From positions 1-16,257 of the forward strand of contig CAKRNW010000045.1 in the NCBI GenBank assembly GCA_934371505.1: a stretch of DNA of 16,257 nt, read 5' to 3'. Both the position numbers and the translations under genes were made by a program. Every line of letters begins with the position of its first letter. The stretch's first letter is position 1. Positions 1 through 7,180 of this stretch are shown in pieces. This DNA is from an uncultured Lachnospiraceae bacterium (GTDB taxonomy: Bacteria > Bacillota > Clostridia > Lachnospirales > Lachnospiraceae). The notes below the pieces were generated by a model that worked only from the letters and a program-made list of their open reading frames with translations, ran no database searches and was not told the DNA's origin.

Positions 1-1
1 A

Positions 2-49
2 GAGCAGGGTTTAGAAATATATCAGAGATGCCGGTCAAAGGCATATTAA
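2..49 (+). CDS. Possible 3' end of an unidentified CDS (partial)
   Basis: A + strand frame is open from the left edge and closes at TAA 47-49, reading EQGLEIYQRCRSKAY. A second + frame (1-99, ending TAA 97-99) is also open, so the true frame is not certain. I prefer the shorter one because its composition looks more protein-like, but this is a judgement on 15 residues. No family can be named. If real, this gene converges on the operon ending at 186, and the hairpin at 106-140 lies between them. Confidence 0.2.
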   Translation, partial: EQGLEIYQRCRSKAY

Positions 50-93
50 AGGCATCCCTAAAAGGCACTTCTATCTTCACTTCTCATTTCATG

Positions 94-140
94 TCTTAAA
101 AACAGCAAGGGCGCGGCCACGTCTTGTGGCTGCGCCCTTG
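94..140 (-). terminator. Rho-independent terminator of the minus-strand operon
   Basis: A 15-bp stem pairs 106-120 with 126-140 (one G-U pair) around the 5-base loop GTCTT. Read on the minus strand the stem is followed by CTGTTTTTAAG, giving a T5 tract, which is the standard intrinsic terminator form. It sits 46 bases past the stop of the zinc-ribbon gene at 186. On the plus strand the stem is followed by TGTATTTATT, a weaker tract, so it may also stop a convergent transcript from the left. Confidence 0.85.
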
Positions 141-185
141 TGTATTTATTCTATGATGTTATCAATTGCCCTCTTGCTCCGCTTC

Positions 186-2399
186 TTAATAATATGCGGA
201 AATCGCAGCAACATCCTCATCTATCTGTGTCGATTTCCTGCCATTGTAGAACATTAAGGTTCCTTTATAGCGGCGGCTGCTGTAATCAGTAAGGTAGAAC
301 ATATGACTGTCATCCATGATCAGGAAGGATGCCACATCTTCTAACACAGTAGTGGACTCTTTTCCATTATAATAGTTAACCTTGAAGTCACATACTCCCT
401 CATCCACATTCACATCGGTGGCGTAATAAATATCACCTTTTTCGGTGAGATAATAGTAGCAGAAACCCCACAGATAACCTGCATCCCTGGCAATACGTTC
501 GCCATTCAGGTACAATTCAAACTCGTTATGTTCGGAATCAATGTCTCCGGCATAAAGCAGTTTACCGTTTACTTCATCCAGAAGCCGGGAAACATTCTTT
601 GCAACCTTTTCACCATCTCTGTACAGATCTCCTACATTTCCATCAACATCTTTGAAATAGTATAGATGATTACCTTTATTGTCCATATAGCCGTAAATGG
701 TATTGACTGCATCGGTGTCAATCACCGTATATTCACCCATGTTTTTTCCCTTTAAGCTGATGGATGCCACTGTATACAGAGAATTGTAATCGTCATCCGA
801 CTCCTGCTGTCTTAACTCCAGAATAGCATTCTGGCTGTCTCCGTATGAATAAATGGATGCCCCACTGTACTCCTCCGGATCAATGTCCAGTTCCGCAGTC
901 TGGTTATCGGAAATCAATATATATTTGCAATATTTATCGATTGCATCATCGATATCTGTATAAAGATCCCAGACTTTATCATTTTCCACCAGCTCAGAGA
1001 ATTTGTAGGTGGGCAGATCCTCCGAATCTACATAGGATACCAGCTGATAATCTACGTAACCCTGGAAACATGCCTTCATGATTTCCGTGCTTTCACCGGA
1101 TTTTACATCATAGGTATAGAGGGTTCCCTCGGAAAGATCTATCGTGTCCTCCTTTAATGCTTCACGGTAATAATCACGGTTCTCTTTTTCATAGTAGGCA
1201 TCTAATGCATCATAATAGGCATCGTAATCGATAACTTCCTTATCAGAGGCATTGCCCCACCAGTCTTCCACCTGTTCCACGGTGGTATAATCTTCCATCT
1301 GGGGCTCTTTCATCTTGGCATCTTCCAAAGCAAGATCATCATCTACAAAATCGTACAAGGGTATGGAGCTCTCACCGTCGCTGACAACGTACATAAGCTG
1401 AAAATTGTCATTATCATCGTAATAAGTACTGTAATCTGCACAGTCTGATACGATTTTCTCTTCATCTGTGAGATTCTTCAATACGCATAATTTATCATCT
1501 TTTATGAATATGATATTGCTCAGATCGTCAAAACTGTAATTTTCTACATTTTTTAAAATACGCTCTGTAGACAAATCCTTCAGATTCAGATAATAGCAGT
1601 CATAGGTATCATCATCATTTGTTTTATTATAGAAAACTCTCTTATGATCGTCACTGATTTTTACGTCCCAGCCAATCTCTTTGTCTACCTTTTCTGCCGT
1701 GCCCTTTTTGCTGACATAAAGGCGGCGGTCATCACCTTTTATGTAAACCAGCGTATCGTTATCTACGATATAAAAATTCCAAACATCCTTATCAATGCGT
1801 TCTGCCTCTTCTCTGGGCTTTTTCAGGTTTTTATAATAGAGATCATCCTCCAGAATAAAGTACAGTCCCTTTCCGTCTTCCGTATAGAAGCATTCAGAAG
1901 AGTAGGTCGCACTGCCCCAATACTCCGTATTCTGATACAGATCTTCATTCTCCCAATCACGGGGAACATCACCTAACTCTATCGGCTTTTTCTTGTCCTT
2001 ATCCATCAGATAAAAGACATGATCTTTTGCATATCTTACATAGTTTACTTCTTCGGATGTCTTTTTTTCCTTCCCGGAAAAAAGTTTACCGCCAAACAGC
2101 ACCAGCAGAATTACGACCGCCACTGCCAGAAGTGCGATCACAATGCCGATTACCATTGCTCCGGTTTTCTTTTTCTTCGGAGCTGCAGCATCCTCCCCGT
2201 TGTAAACAACCGGAGCCGGTGCCGTGAAAGAAGTTTCAGGCTGTGCGGGTGTCTCTTCCGTTACAGGGGCTTCCCCTGTTACAGGAATCTCCCCCGGCAC
2301 TGCGTTGTCTGCTCCGGCGAGTTCCTCCGTTTTGCTGCCACAGTAGGGGCAGAAGGCTGCTCCATCCTCCAGGTTCATGCCACAGTTACTACATTTCAT
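186..2399 (-). CDS. Zinc-ribbon, single-TM protein with large acidic ectodomain
   Basis: Membrane protein of 737 residues and unknown function. Residues 3-20 form a zinc ribbon (C3xxC6, C17xxC20) expected in the cytoplasm. Residues 22-74 are a Pro/Glu/Thr-rich linker with repeated PVTGE/PVTEE units, then KKKK 75-78 and one membrane helix about 80-103. The remaining 630 residues should be outside. They are rich in Asp, Tyr and Lys and show repeated short strand-like units of the type 'YYLNLKDLS', 'LYYKNLKKP' and 'LLYAGDIDS', which resemble beta-propeller blades; this is inference, no family was recognised. The ATG at 2399 is set by GAGGAGGG at 2406-2413, about 6 bases upstream. It is last in the minus-strand run, 154 bases after the GT4 gene, and may have its own weak promoter. 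A role as a wall or glycan sensor is a guess from its architecture and place. Confidence 0.9.
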   Translation of the reverse strand: MKCSNCGMNLEDGAAFCPYCGSKTEELAGADNAVPGEIPVTGEAPVTEETPAQPETSFTAPAPVVYNGEDAAAPKKKKTGAMVIGIVIALLAVAVVILLVLFGGKLFSGKEKKTSEEVNYVRYAKDHVFYLMDKDKKKPIELGDVPRDWENEDLYQNTEYWGSATYSSECFYTEDGKGLYFILEDDLYYKNLKKPREEAERIDKDVWNFYIVDNDTLVYIKGDDRRLYVSKKGTAEKVDKEIGWDVKISDDHKRVFYNKTNDDDTYDCYYLNLKDLSTERILKNVENYSFDDLSNIIFIKDDKLCVLKNLTDEEKIVSDCADYSTYYDDNDNFQLMYVVSDGESSIPLYDFVDDDLALEDAKMKEPQMEDYTTVEQVEDWWGNASDKEVIDYDAYYDALDAYYEKENRDYYREALKEDTIDLSEGTLYTYDVKSGESTEIMKACFQGYVDYQLVSYVDSEDLPTYKFSELVENDKVWDLYTDIDDAIDKYCKYILISDNQTAELDIDPEEYSGASIYSYGDSQNAILELRQQESDDDYNSLYTVASISLKGKNMGEYTVIDTDAVNTIYGYMDNKGNHLYYFKDVDGNVGDLYRDGEKVAKNVSRLLDEVNGKLLYAGDIDSEHNEFELYLNGERIARDAGYLWGFCYYYLTEKGDIYYATDVNVDEGVCDFKVNYYNGKESTTVLEDVASFLIMDDSHMFYLTDYSSRRYKGTLMFYNGRKSTQIDEDVAAISAYY

Positions 2400-2416
2400 T
2401 TGTTTCCCTCCTCATG

Positions 2417-2432
2417 GGTATCTTGCGATACC
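2417..2432 (-). promoter_or_regulatory. Small leader hairpin just upstream of the zinc-ribbon gene RBS
   Basis: GGTATC (2417-2422), loop TTGC, GATACC (2427-2432): a perfect 6-bp inverted repeat ending four bases before the GAGGAGGG ribosome site. It could be a 5' leader stem affecting translation or mRNA stability, or a small operator. No ligand or regulator can be named. Confidence 0.35.
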
Positions 2433-2443
2433 AAATTCTCTTT

Positions 2444-2449
2444 ATCTTA
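2444..2449 (-). promoter_or_regulatory. Weak candidate -10 box for the zinc-ribbon gene
   Basis: The minus strand reads TAAGAT at 2449-2444 (four of six to TATAAT), but no good -35 lies 16-18 bases upstream (GACTGA at 17). The 154-base gap before this gene is much wider than elsewhere in the operon, which is the main reason to suspect a separate promoter. Confidence 0.2.
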
Positions 2450-2490
2450 TGTGGTAAAGATCTCTTTCAGTCTAACACATCCCGAGTCAT

Positions 2491-2530
2491 GCTGGCAACT
2501 ATCTCTGACCGGTACCACTGTTCTGCCAGC
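2491..2530. repeat. Spaced inverted repeat GCTGGCA / TGCCAGC
   Basis: GCTGGCA at 2491-2497 and its complement TGCCAGC at 2524-2530, separated by 26 bases, in the gap between the GT4 and zinc-ribbon genes. It could form a long-loop stem in the minus-strand transcript. It is the only other symmetric structure seen in that gap. Confidence 0.3.
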
Positions 2531-2540
2531 CCTTTCAGAA

Positions 2541-2558
2541 ACTGACATATCTGTCAGT
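2541..2558. repeat. Dyad ACTGACA-tatc-TGTCAGT over the GT4 stop codon
   Basis: A perfect 7-bp inverted repeat with a 4-base spacer, overlapping the TGA stop (2554-2556) of the GT4 gene. On the minus strand it is followed by TTTCTG, too short a T-run for a good terminator. Its core TGACA-N4-TGTCA recurs at 4672-4685, so it may be an operator half of a shared regulon rather than a terminator. Confidence 0.5.
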
Positions 2559-3657
2559 ACTTGTTTTGTATCATCTCATCCCAGGTGCGGTAAATCATGT
2601 CAGGATCCAGCTGCCTTGTAATCTCCTGAGCCACGCGGCCCACTGCCTGTGCCTGCGCCGGATTTTCCAGTACCCTGCACATCTGCCCTGCCAGTGCCTC
2701 CTCATCCCCCACCGGCACCAGCCAGCCATTTTCTCCATCCTTCATTAAAAAGGCAGGGCCTCCGCAGGGACAGTCGGTGGAAATGCAGGGAAGTCCCAGT
2801 GCCATGGCTTCCATCAGAGCGTTGGGCATTCCTTCATAGTTGGAGGAAAGGACAAAAAGTGCTGACTCCCGGATTGCTCCTTTTACATCGGAGGTATTTC
2901 CCCGTAGCTGCACTGCCCCGTTCAGTCCCAATTCCTTTATTTCCTGCTCCATCTCATTCTGCAGACTTCCTTCCCCATAAAAAACCAGTTGATATTCCGG
3001 GTGCCTTTTCTGTACTTTCTGAAAGGCATGAATTAAGAGCATTGGGTTTTTCTGGGACTCCAGACGTCCTACTGCCACGATCTCCCGGTTTCTTTTTTCC
3101 GCAGGGGTAAGATTCAGGAAGTCCCTGGCAATGGGATTGGGGATTACTACACTGCTTTCCATGATGTGTGTAGAAAAGTCAAAATATTCCCGCGCCATCT
3201 GGGTCTGGAACACATAACCGGATGCCTTGGGATAGAGAAGTTTCATCATGGTCTGACGAAAGTTTCCCCGATACTCCTTCACCGGGTCATTCCGCACACT
3301 GATGATCACCGGAAAGTTATATTTTCCCTTCAAACTACAGGCAAGAAAATTGGGCTCCGGCAAAAAACTAATGAGGGCTTTGACCGATCCCTCCTTCTGT
3401 AATTTCTGCAACACCCTTGCCAAGCCGGCACGGCGTCTGGGGAAACGCACCAGCATATTCTGTTGATACTGCTCCTCTTTCGTGTCAATGGTAAGCAGGT
3501 GAATTGCCGGATTTAAGTCATATTCCGGTTTTGCTGCCATGAGACTGATAATCGTCACCTCGTAGTGTTTGACGAAGTATTCATTACACATATTGCAGAT
3601 CACCCTCTCCGCACCACCACGGGTGAGCGAGAGGGTGAGAAAAATCAGTTTTTCCAT
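2554..3657 (-). CDS. GT4-family glycosyltransferase
   Basis: Cytoplasmic retaining glycosyltransferase of the GT-B fold, 367 residues, a normal length for the family. It shows the N-terminal nucleotide-sugar loop GGAERV (14-19), the start of the second Rossmann domain VGRLESQKN (196-204), and the EX7E motif with E275 and E283 in EGMPNALMEAMALG, followed by the CPCGGP segment typical of GalNAc/Glc-type GT4 enzymes in exopolysaccharide and capsule loci. No membrane helix is evident. Donor and acceptor cannot be read from the sequence; the adjacent epimerase makes UDP-GalA or a related UDP-sugar plausible. The start ATG is 8 bases past the epimerase stop, with an AGGA ribosome site overlapping that stop, so the two are translationally coupled. 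Confidence 0.93.
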   Translation of the reverse strand: MEKLIFLTLSLTRGGAERVICNMCNEYFVKHYEVTIISLMAAKPEYDLNPAIHLLTIDTKEEQYQQNMLVRFPRRRAGLARVLQKLQKEGSVKALISFLPEPNFLACSLKGKYNFPVIISVRNDPVKEYRGNFRQTMMKLLYPKASGYVFQTQMAREYFDFSTHIMESSVVIPNPIARDFLNLTPAEKRNREIVAVGRLESQKNPMLLIHAFQKVQKRHPEYQLVFYGEGSLQNEMEQEIKELGLNGAVQLRGNTSDVKGAIRESALFVLSSNYEGMPNALMEAMALGLPCISTDCPCGGPAFLMKDGENGWLVPVGDEEALAGQMCRVLENPAQAQAVGRVAQEITRQLDPDMIYRTWDEMIQNKY

Positions 3658-3665
3658 ACGATTTC

Positions 3666-4658
3666 CTATTTATAATATCCCTGATACCATTCAACGAATT
3701 TCGTCAGTCCTTCTTCAATGGTGGTGGACGGTTTAAAATCAAAGTCACGGATTAAATCACTGACATCTGCATAGGTCTGGTACACATCGCCGGGCTGCAT
3801 GGGGAAATACTCCTTCTTTGCCTCCTGTCCCAGGCATTTCTCCAGGGTTTCGATGAAGGTCATCAGTTTCTCCGGTTTATTGTTTCCGATGTTATAAATC
3901 TTGTAGGACGCACCCTTTTTGTCCTCCTTGGGAGGATTGCACAGGATGTTTAAAATTCCCTTCACAATATCATCAATATAGGTGAAATCCCGGTACATAT
4001 CGCCGTTATTGAAAATATGAATGGGCTGCCCCGCCAGGATTTTTCTGGTAAAGCCAAAGTATGCCATGTCCGGTCTGCCGTAAGGTCCATAGACCGTGAA
4101 AAAGCGCAGTCCCGTCAGCTTGATTTTGTACAGCTTACTGTAAGCGTAAGCCATCAGCTCATTGGATTTCTTGGTGGCTGCATACAGGGAGACCGGCTGA
4201 TCTACCTGGTCCTCGGTGGAAAAAGGCACCTTATCATTGCCCCCATAGACAGAGCTGGAGGAAGCAAATACCAGATGTTTCACCGGATAATGTCTGCACG
4301 CCTCCAGGATGTGGTAAAAGCCCATCATATTGGACTGCATATAGGCATCGGGATTTTCAATGCTGTAACGAACCCCCGCCTGGGCACCCAGATTGACCAC
4401 AATATCCGGCTTTTCCGTCTCAAAAATGTGGAAAACCGCCTCTTTGTCTGCCAAATCTGCCTTGATGAATTTGTAGTTGGGGTACTGTTTCAGAATCTCC
4501 AGGCGCGCCTCCTTCAGGGAAACCTCGTAGTAGTCATTCATGTTGTCAAAACCAACAACTGTTGCTCCCTGCTCCAGCAATGCCTTGGAGGTATGAAAAC
4601 CGATGAATCCGGCTCCTCCCGTAATTAAGTACTTATAATTTGTGTTTAACTGTTCCAT
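3666..4658 (-). CDS. UDP-glucuronate 4-epimerase (NAD-dependent, SDR)
   Basis: Extended short-chain dehydrogenase of 330 residues. It has the NAD site GGAGFIG (14-20), DNMNDYYEVSLKEARLE (38-54) that is characteristic of UDP-glucuronate 4-epimerases of the Cap1J/LspL type, the SSSSVYGG catalytic serine region (133-140), the YxxxK pair Y159/K163, and YGPYGRPDMAYFGFTRKIL followed by YRDFTYIDDIV. The reaction expected is UDP-GlcA to UDP-GalA in the cytoplasm. The substrate would come from the UDP-glucose dehydrogenase encoded at 13821-15071, 9 kb away in the same window. The start is supported by GGAGAAGAG just before ATG. The 87-base gap before it holds a dyad, so this gene may begin a sub-operon with the GT4 and zinc-ribbon genes. 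Another UDP-hexose epimerase specificity is possible but less likely. Confidence 0.92.
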   Translation of the reverse strand: MEQLNTNYKYLITGGAGFIGFHTSKALLEQGATVVGFDNMNDYYEVSLKEARLEILKQYPNYKFIKADLADKEAVFHIFETEKPDIVVNLGAQAGVRYSIENPDAYMQSNMMGFYHILEACRHYPVKHLVFASSSSVYGGNDKVPFSTEDQVDQPVSLYAATKKSNELMAYAYSKLYKIKLTGLRFFTVYGPYGRPDMAYFGFTRKILAGQPIHIFNNGDMYRDFTYIDDIVKGILNILCNPPKEDKKGASYKIYNIGNNKPEKLMTFIETLEKCLGQEAKKEYFPMQPGDVYQTYADVSDLIRDFDFKPSTTIEEGLTKFVEWYQGYYK

Positions 4659-4671
4659 CTCTTCTCCATTC

Positions 4672-4685
4672 TGACACTTGTGTCA
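4672..4685. promoter_or_regulatory. Dyad TGACAC-TT-GTGTCA upstream of the epimerase
   Basis: A perfect 6-bp inverted repeat with a 2-base centre lies 13 bases upstream of the epimerase ATG, in an 87-base gap in an otherwise tightly packed operon. No T-run follows on either strand, so it is not a terminator. It contains the same TGACA-N4-TGTCA core as 2543-2556. A poor promoter (TTGTGG, 17 bases, CATCAT on the minus strand) is the best I find upstream. An operator or RNA stem are both possible. Confidence 0.4.
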
Positions 4686-4745
4686 TTTATTTTCAGTCTT
4701 ATGATGCTATTTATGAATGTTTCCCACAATTCTGTTATCACTCTA

Positions 4746-5585
4746 TTAAAACCGGGTATCCCTATAAATTTCATAAGGTTCTACTATCCGGATCAATTCA
4801 TAATCATAGTTTTCCATGGGTTCTGTCTTGGGTTTGTAGCTATTTAAAATCACATAACGGCAATAGTTCTGAATCGCTTTATCTGCCACCCACTCCACAT
4901 CGTAGGTTTCCGCTTCCATAAGATCAAACAATTCCCGCTCATTGCCCCAGCGTTCCACCAGCATTTCCCGTCCATAGGGCATCATCACATCGGAGGAATA
5001 CTGCCGGACAAAATGAATCAGTTCCGAGGGAAAGACTGCCATGACCTTGCCATCCTCACCTTCGCCCCCTTCCTCCGGTAAAATCTCATCACAGATTTCC
5101 ACCACCACCTGGGGAATATGATAGGCGTTTTCCGCCTTGGAAATGTAGGTGCTTTTGTATACCAGACTGCCGGACAGCGCCACCACTGCAGCCAGTACCA
5201 CTAACCCCACCGGCTGCACCCAGAATCTGCGCTTTCTTCGAAATGGTATCGTCTTTTCCTTGTCTCCTGTGATCTCTCCCACTGCCGGCTCTTTGTCCTC
5301 CCGCAGTAACAGCATTCCTGCATAAGCAGTCGCTACACCTATCGGTAAAACCCAAAGAACTCGGTAGTAGGTTTCGGAGTCCAGCAGCCGGACAAAAATT
5401 TTCCGGAACAATGGACAGGAAAAGCCCGCCGCAATCAGCACCGATCCCCATACCATCAGGTTTCGAATCTCTTTTCGCTCCTCTTTCTTCCATATATAAA
5501 AGAGGGATAGCAGAAACAGCACCAGCAGGGAACCCGTTCCGGTATACGCCTTCCAGATGTCAATAATCGGTTGAAAATCCCACAT
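4746..5585 (-). CDS. Membrane protein with C-terminal ectodomain, companion of the GT-C-like protein
   Basis: Protein of 279 residues with four predicted membrane helices (about 17-31, 43-62, 76-94, 122-143) and a C-terminal domain of about 135 residues that should be outside. Recognisable patches are ETYYRVLWVLPIG (71-83) and VMAVFPSELIHFVRQY...MPYGRE (181-207). I believe similar proteins occur beside GT-C-like genes in Lachnospiraceae polysaccharide loci, but I cannot name a characterised family. The ATG follows the upstream stop by 12 bases, and the AGGAGGG ribosome site overlaps that stop, so the two are coupled. The four helices and exposed tail are what a GT-C transferase normally carries in its C-terminal half, so this could be the second subunit of a split enzyme. 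Confidence 0.85.
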   Translation of the reverse strand: MWDFQPIIDIWKAYTGTGSLLVLFLLSLFYIWKKEERKEIRNLMVWGSVLIAAGFSCPLFRKIFVRLLDSETYYRVLWVLPIGVATAYAGMLLLREDKEPAVGEITGDKEKTIPFRRKRRFWVQPVGLVVLAAVVALSGSLVYKSTYISKAENAYHIPQVVVEICDEILPEEGGEGEDGKVMAVFPSELIHFVRQYSSDVMMPYGREMLVERWGNERELFDLMEAETYDVEWVADKAIQNYCRYVILNSYKPKTEPMENYDYELIRIVEPYEIYRDTRF

Positions 5586-5597
5586 CAGCGTTCCCTC

Positions 5598-6701
5598 CTA
5601 TCGCAAAATAATGTAAAGTCCCATGTAAATCACACAGGGCACACAGCTTAGTGCCAGTTGAAACAGCAGCTTCAGATTTCGTTTCTGGATGGAAAGCATC
5701 AGGCCAAACGCTGCAACCATCAGCGCCGCCAGAAAGGCTGCCAGAGAAGAACACATGGCGGCAAAGGTATTGATGCATAAAAGTAACATCCAAAAGCCCC
5801 ACCGCAGCGGTATGGTCTCTCTGTCCTCCAGAACCTCTTCCTTTTTCTTCACGGGAATGGTCTGGGCAAAGTAGAGCAGAATCCAAAGGATTGCCGGGAA
5901 TACCAGGTTTCCTGCCATTGCCTTTCCCTGCCAGGTGCGGGTCATCAGGAAGGTTTCTTTTGTATACAAGGACACATAGCCAAACATCTGCAGCAACGCC
6001 ATGAGAATCATAAAAACTGGCAGCATCCGTTTTTCCCGGCACAGTACCATTCCAATTTGCAGATAAATCAGATAAACCACCGGCAAAATCATCAGGGGAA
6101 GAATGGTATGGGAAAGAATGGTAGCATGAATCCCCGTCATCCGGGCCAGCACCGCAATCCACATGGTCACCGTAGCGGTGGCATGTCTCGCATCAAACCT
6201 TGCGGCGGCTCCCGTGTAAGGATCCACCTCATACATGGAACCATTCTGGTCTGCCATCACAGACTGCGCTACATAATAGGCATCATCCCCGTCGAAGGAG
6301 GCGCGGGTCACTGCCATATAAAGCTGAAATACCAGAATACATACGAAAATGCACCAGTAAAAAAAGGTAAAAACCAGGGTGCTGCGGCTCATTCCCTTGT
6401 CCACGCCACGAATCAGGGACACCGACCAGCTTTTCTTTCGCAGGCTCCGTACCAGAATCACAACCGCCCCCACCGCCAACAGGGAGGTCACAACCAGATT
6501 CAGGAGCACCAGCACGGAAATATCCGCCTCCCGCAGTACCAGCGGAACGGCAAAAAGCTGAAAGACCGCCAGCATCACAAAGAAACCAGAGAGATACTGC
6601 ACTCCCGGCGTCCGTTTTTCCCTTGGCATGCCGCACATCGGAAAGATTCCCAATAAAAAGGGTAACAGAAGTAACCAATACAACAATTTTACAATCGCCA
6701 T
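5598..6701 (-). CDS. Multi-TM GT-C-like protein (DUF6077-like)
   Basis: Membrane protein of 367 residues with about ten hydrophobic segments. After four N-terminal helices comes a loop with FDGDDAYYVAQSVMADQ (D137, D139, D140 by this start), expected outside and resembling the acidic metal-binding loop of GT-C glycosyltransferases that use polyprenyl-phosphate sugars. It then has further helices up to the C-terminus and no ectodomain of its own. I recall a DUF6077-type family with this pattern, but this was not searched. The start is ATG at 6701, not GTG at 6707: GGAGG ends directly against the GTG but sits five bases before the ATG. It follows the GtrA stop by 14 bases and is coupled to the next gene. 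A sugar transfer role is inferred from the acidic loop and from GtrA and GT2 neighbours. Confidence 0.8.
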   Translation of the reverse strand: MAIVKLLYWLLLLPFLLGIFPMCGMPREKRTPGVQYLSGFFVMLAVFQLFAVPLVLREADISVLVLLNLVVTSLLAVGAVVILVRSLRKKSWSVSLIRGVDKGMSRSTLVFTFFYWCIFVCILVFQLYMAVTRASFDGDDAYYVAQSVMADQNGSMYEVDPYTGAAARFDARHATATVTMWIAVLARMTGIHATILSHTILPLMILPVVYLIYLQIGMVLCREKRMLPVFMILMALLQMFGYVSLYTKETFLMTRTWQGKAMAGNLVFPAILWILLYFAQTIPVKKKEEVLEDRETIPLRWGFWMLLLCINTFAAMCSSLAAFLAALMVAAFGLMLSIQKRNLKLLFQLALSCVPCVIYMGLYIILR

Positions 6702-6715
6702 AAGCACCTCCGAGC

Positions 6716-7168
6716 TTAGTTGTGTTTCTCCAGAAACATCTTACGGGTCACAAAGTTGTAAACCATGACAATGGCAGTGGCGATAATTTTCGCTCCCGTG
6801 TAAACCAGACTGTAGCCAAAACTTCTCACCCATGCAAAGCTGTTAAAGACAGGCTCCACAAATACCCAGATAATGAAGGAATTCAAGCCCATGCCAATGA
6901 GACTTAAAATGACAAAAATCACAAATTCCGTCTTGCGGTTCATGTCCGCTTTCCGCTCAAAGACAAATTTAAAGCTGAGAACGTAATTCACAATCACCGA
7001 AATTACAAAGCCCAGTATGGAGCCAATCATGGATGCCTGGGTAAAAAAGCCCTCACCGAAGGCTTTCAGCAAAACATTCATAGTCAGCAGTCCCACCAGA
7101 TAATCAATCAGAAAGCAGACTACCCCTACCACTCCGAATTTCAAAATCTGTTCGATTAGTTTCTTCAT
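6716..7168 (-). CDS. GtrA-family membrane protein (candidate lipid-linked sugar flippase)
   Basis: Protein of 150 residues with four membrane helices (about 11-31, 45-67, 82-104, 121-141), the standard GtrA size and topology. Conserved-looking features are FGVVGVVCFLIDYLV near the N-terminus, NYVLSFKFVF (61-70) after helix 2, and YNFVTRKMF at the C-terminus. In O-antigen glucosylation systems GtrA is thought to move undecaprenyl-phosphate-glucose across the membrane, working with a GtrB-type GT2 and a GT-C transferase. Here the GT2 is in the divergent operon (12810-13751) and a GT-C-like gene follows immediately. AAGGAG lies before the ATG, and the acyltransferase stop is 12 bases upstream. 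Confidence 0.93.
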   Translation of the reverse strand: MKKLIEQILKFGVVGVVCFLIDYLVGLLTMNVLLKAFGEGFFTQASMIGSILGFVISVIVNYVLSFKFVFERKADMNRKTEFVIFVILSLIGMGLNSFIIWVFVEPVFNSFAWVRSFGYSLVYTGAKIIATAIVMVYNFVTRKMFLEKHN

Positions 7169-7180
7169 TTTGTTTCTCCT

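Noticed and set aside
37..67. Three AAAGGCA units at the left edge
   Set aside because: They are short, unevenly spaced and not repeated further; likely chance in a short stretch.
4017..4628. 203-codon plus-strand frame opposite the epimerase
   Set aside because: It is antisense to a clear gene and has no family motif or ribosome site; it is a shadow of codon bias. The same holds for the 200-codon frames at 5560-6162 (minus), 6057-6656 (plus) and 2019-2621 (plus).
5586..5597. Frameshift or premature stop joining the two GT-C-region ORFs
   Set aside because: The second ORF has its own AGGAGGG and ATG at the right spacing, and both ORFs look complete, so two genes are more likely than one broken gene.
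6702..6707. GTG at 6707 as start of the GT-C-like gene
   Set aside because: The GGAGG site overlaps this codon, whereas ATG at 6701 has GGAGG five bases upstream.
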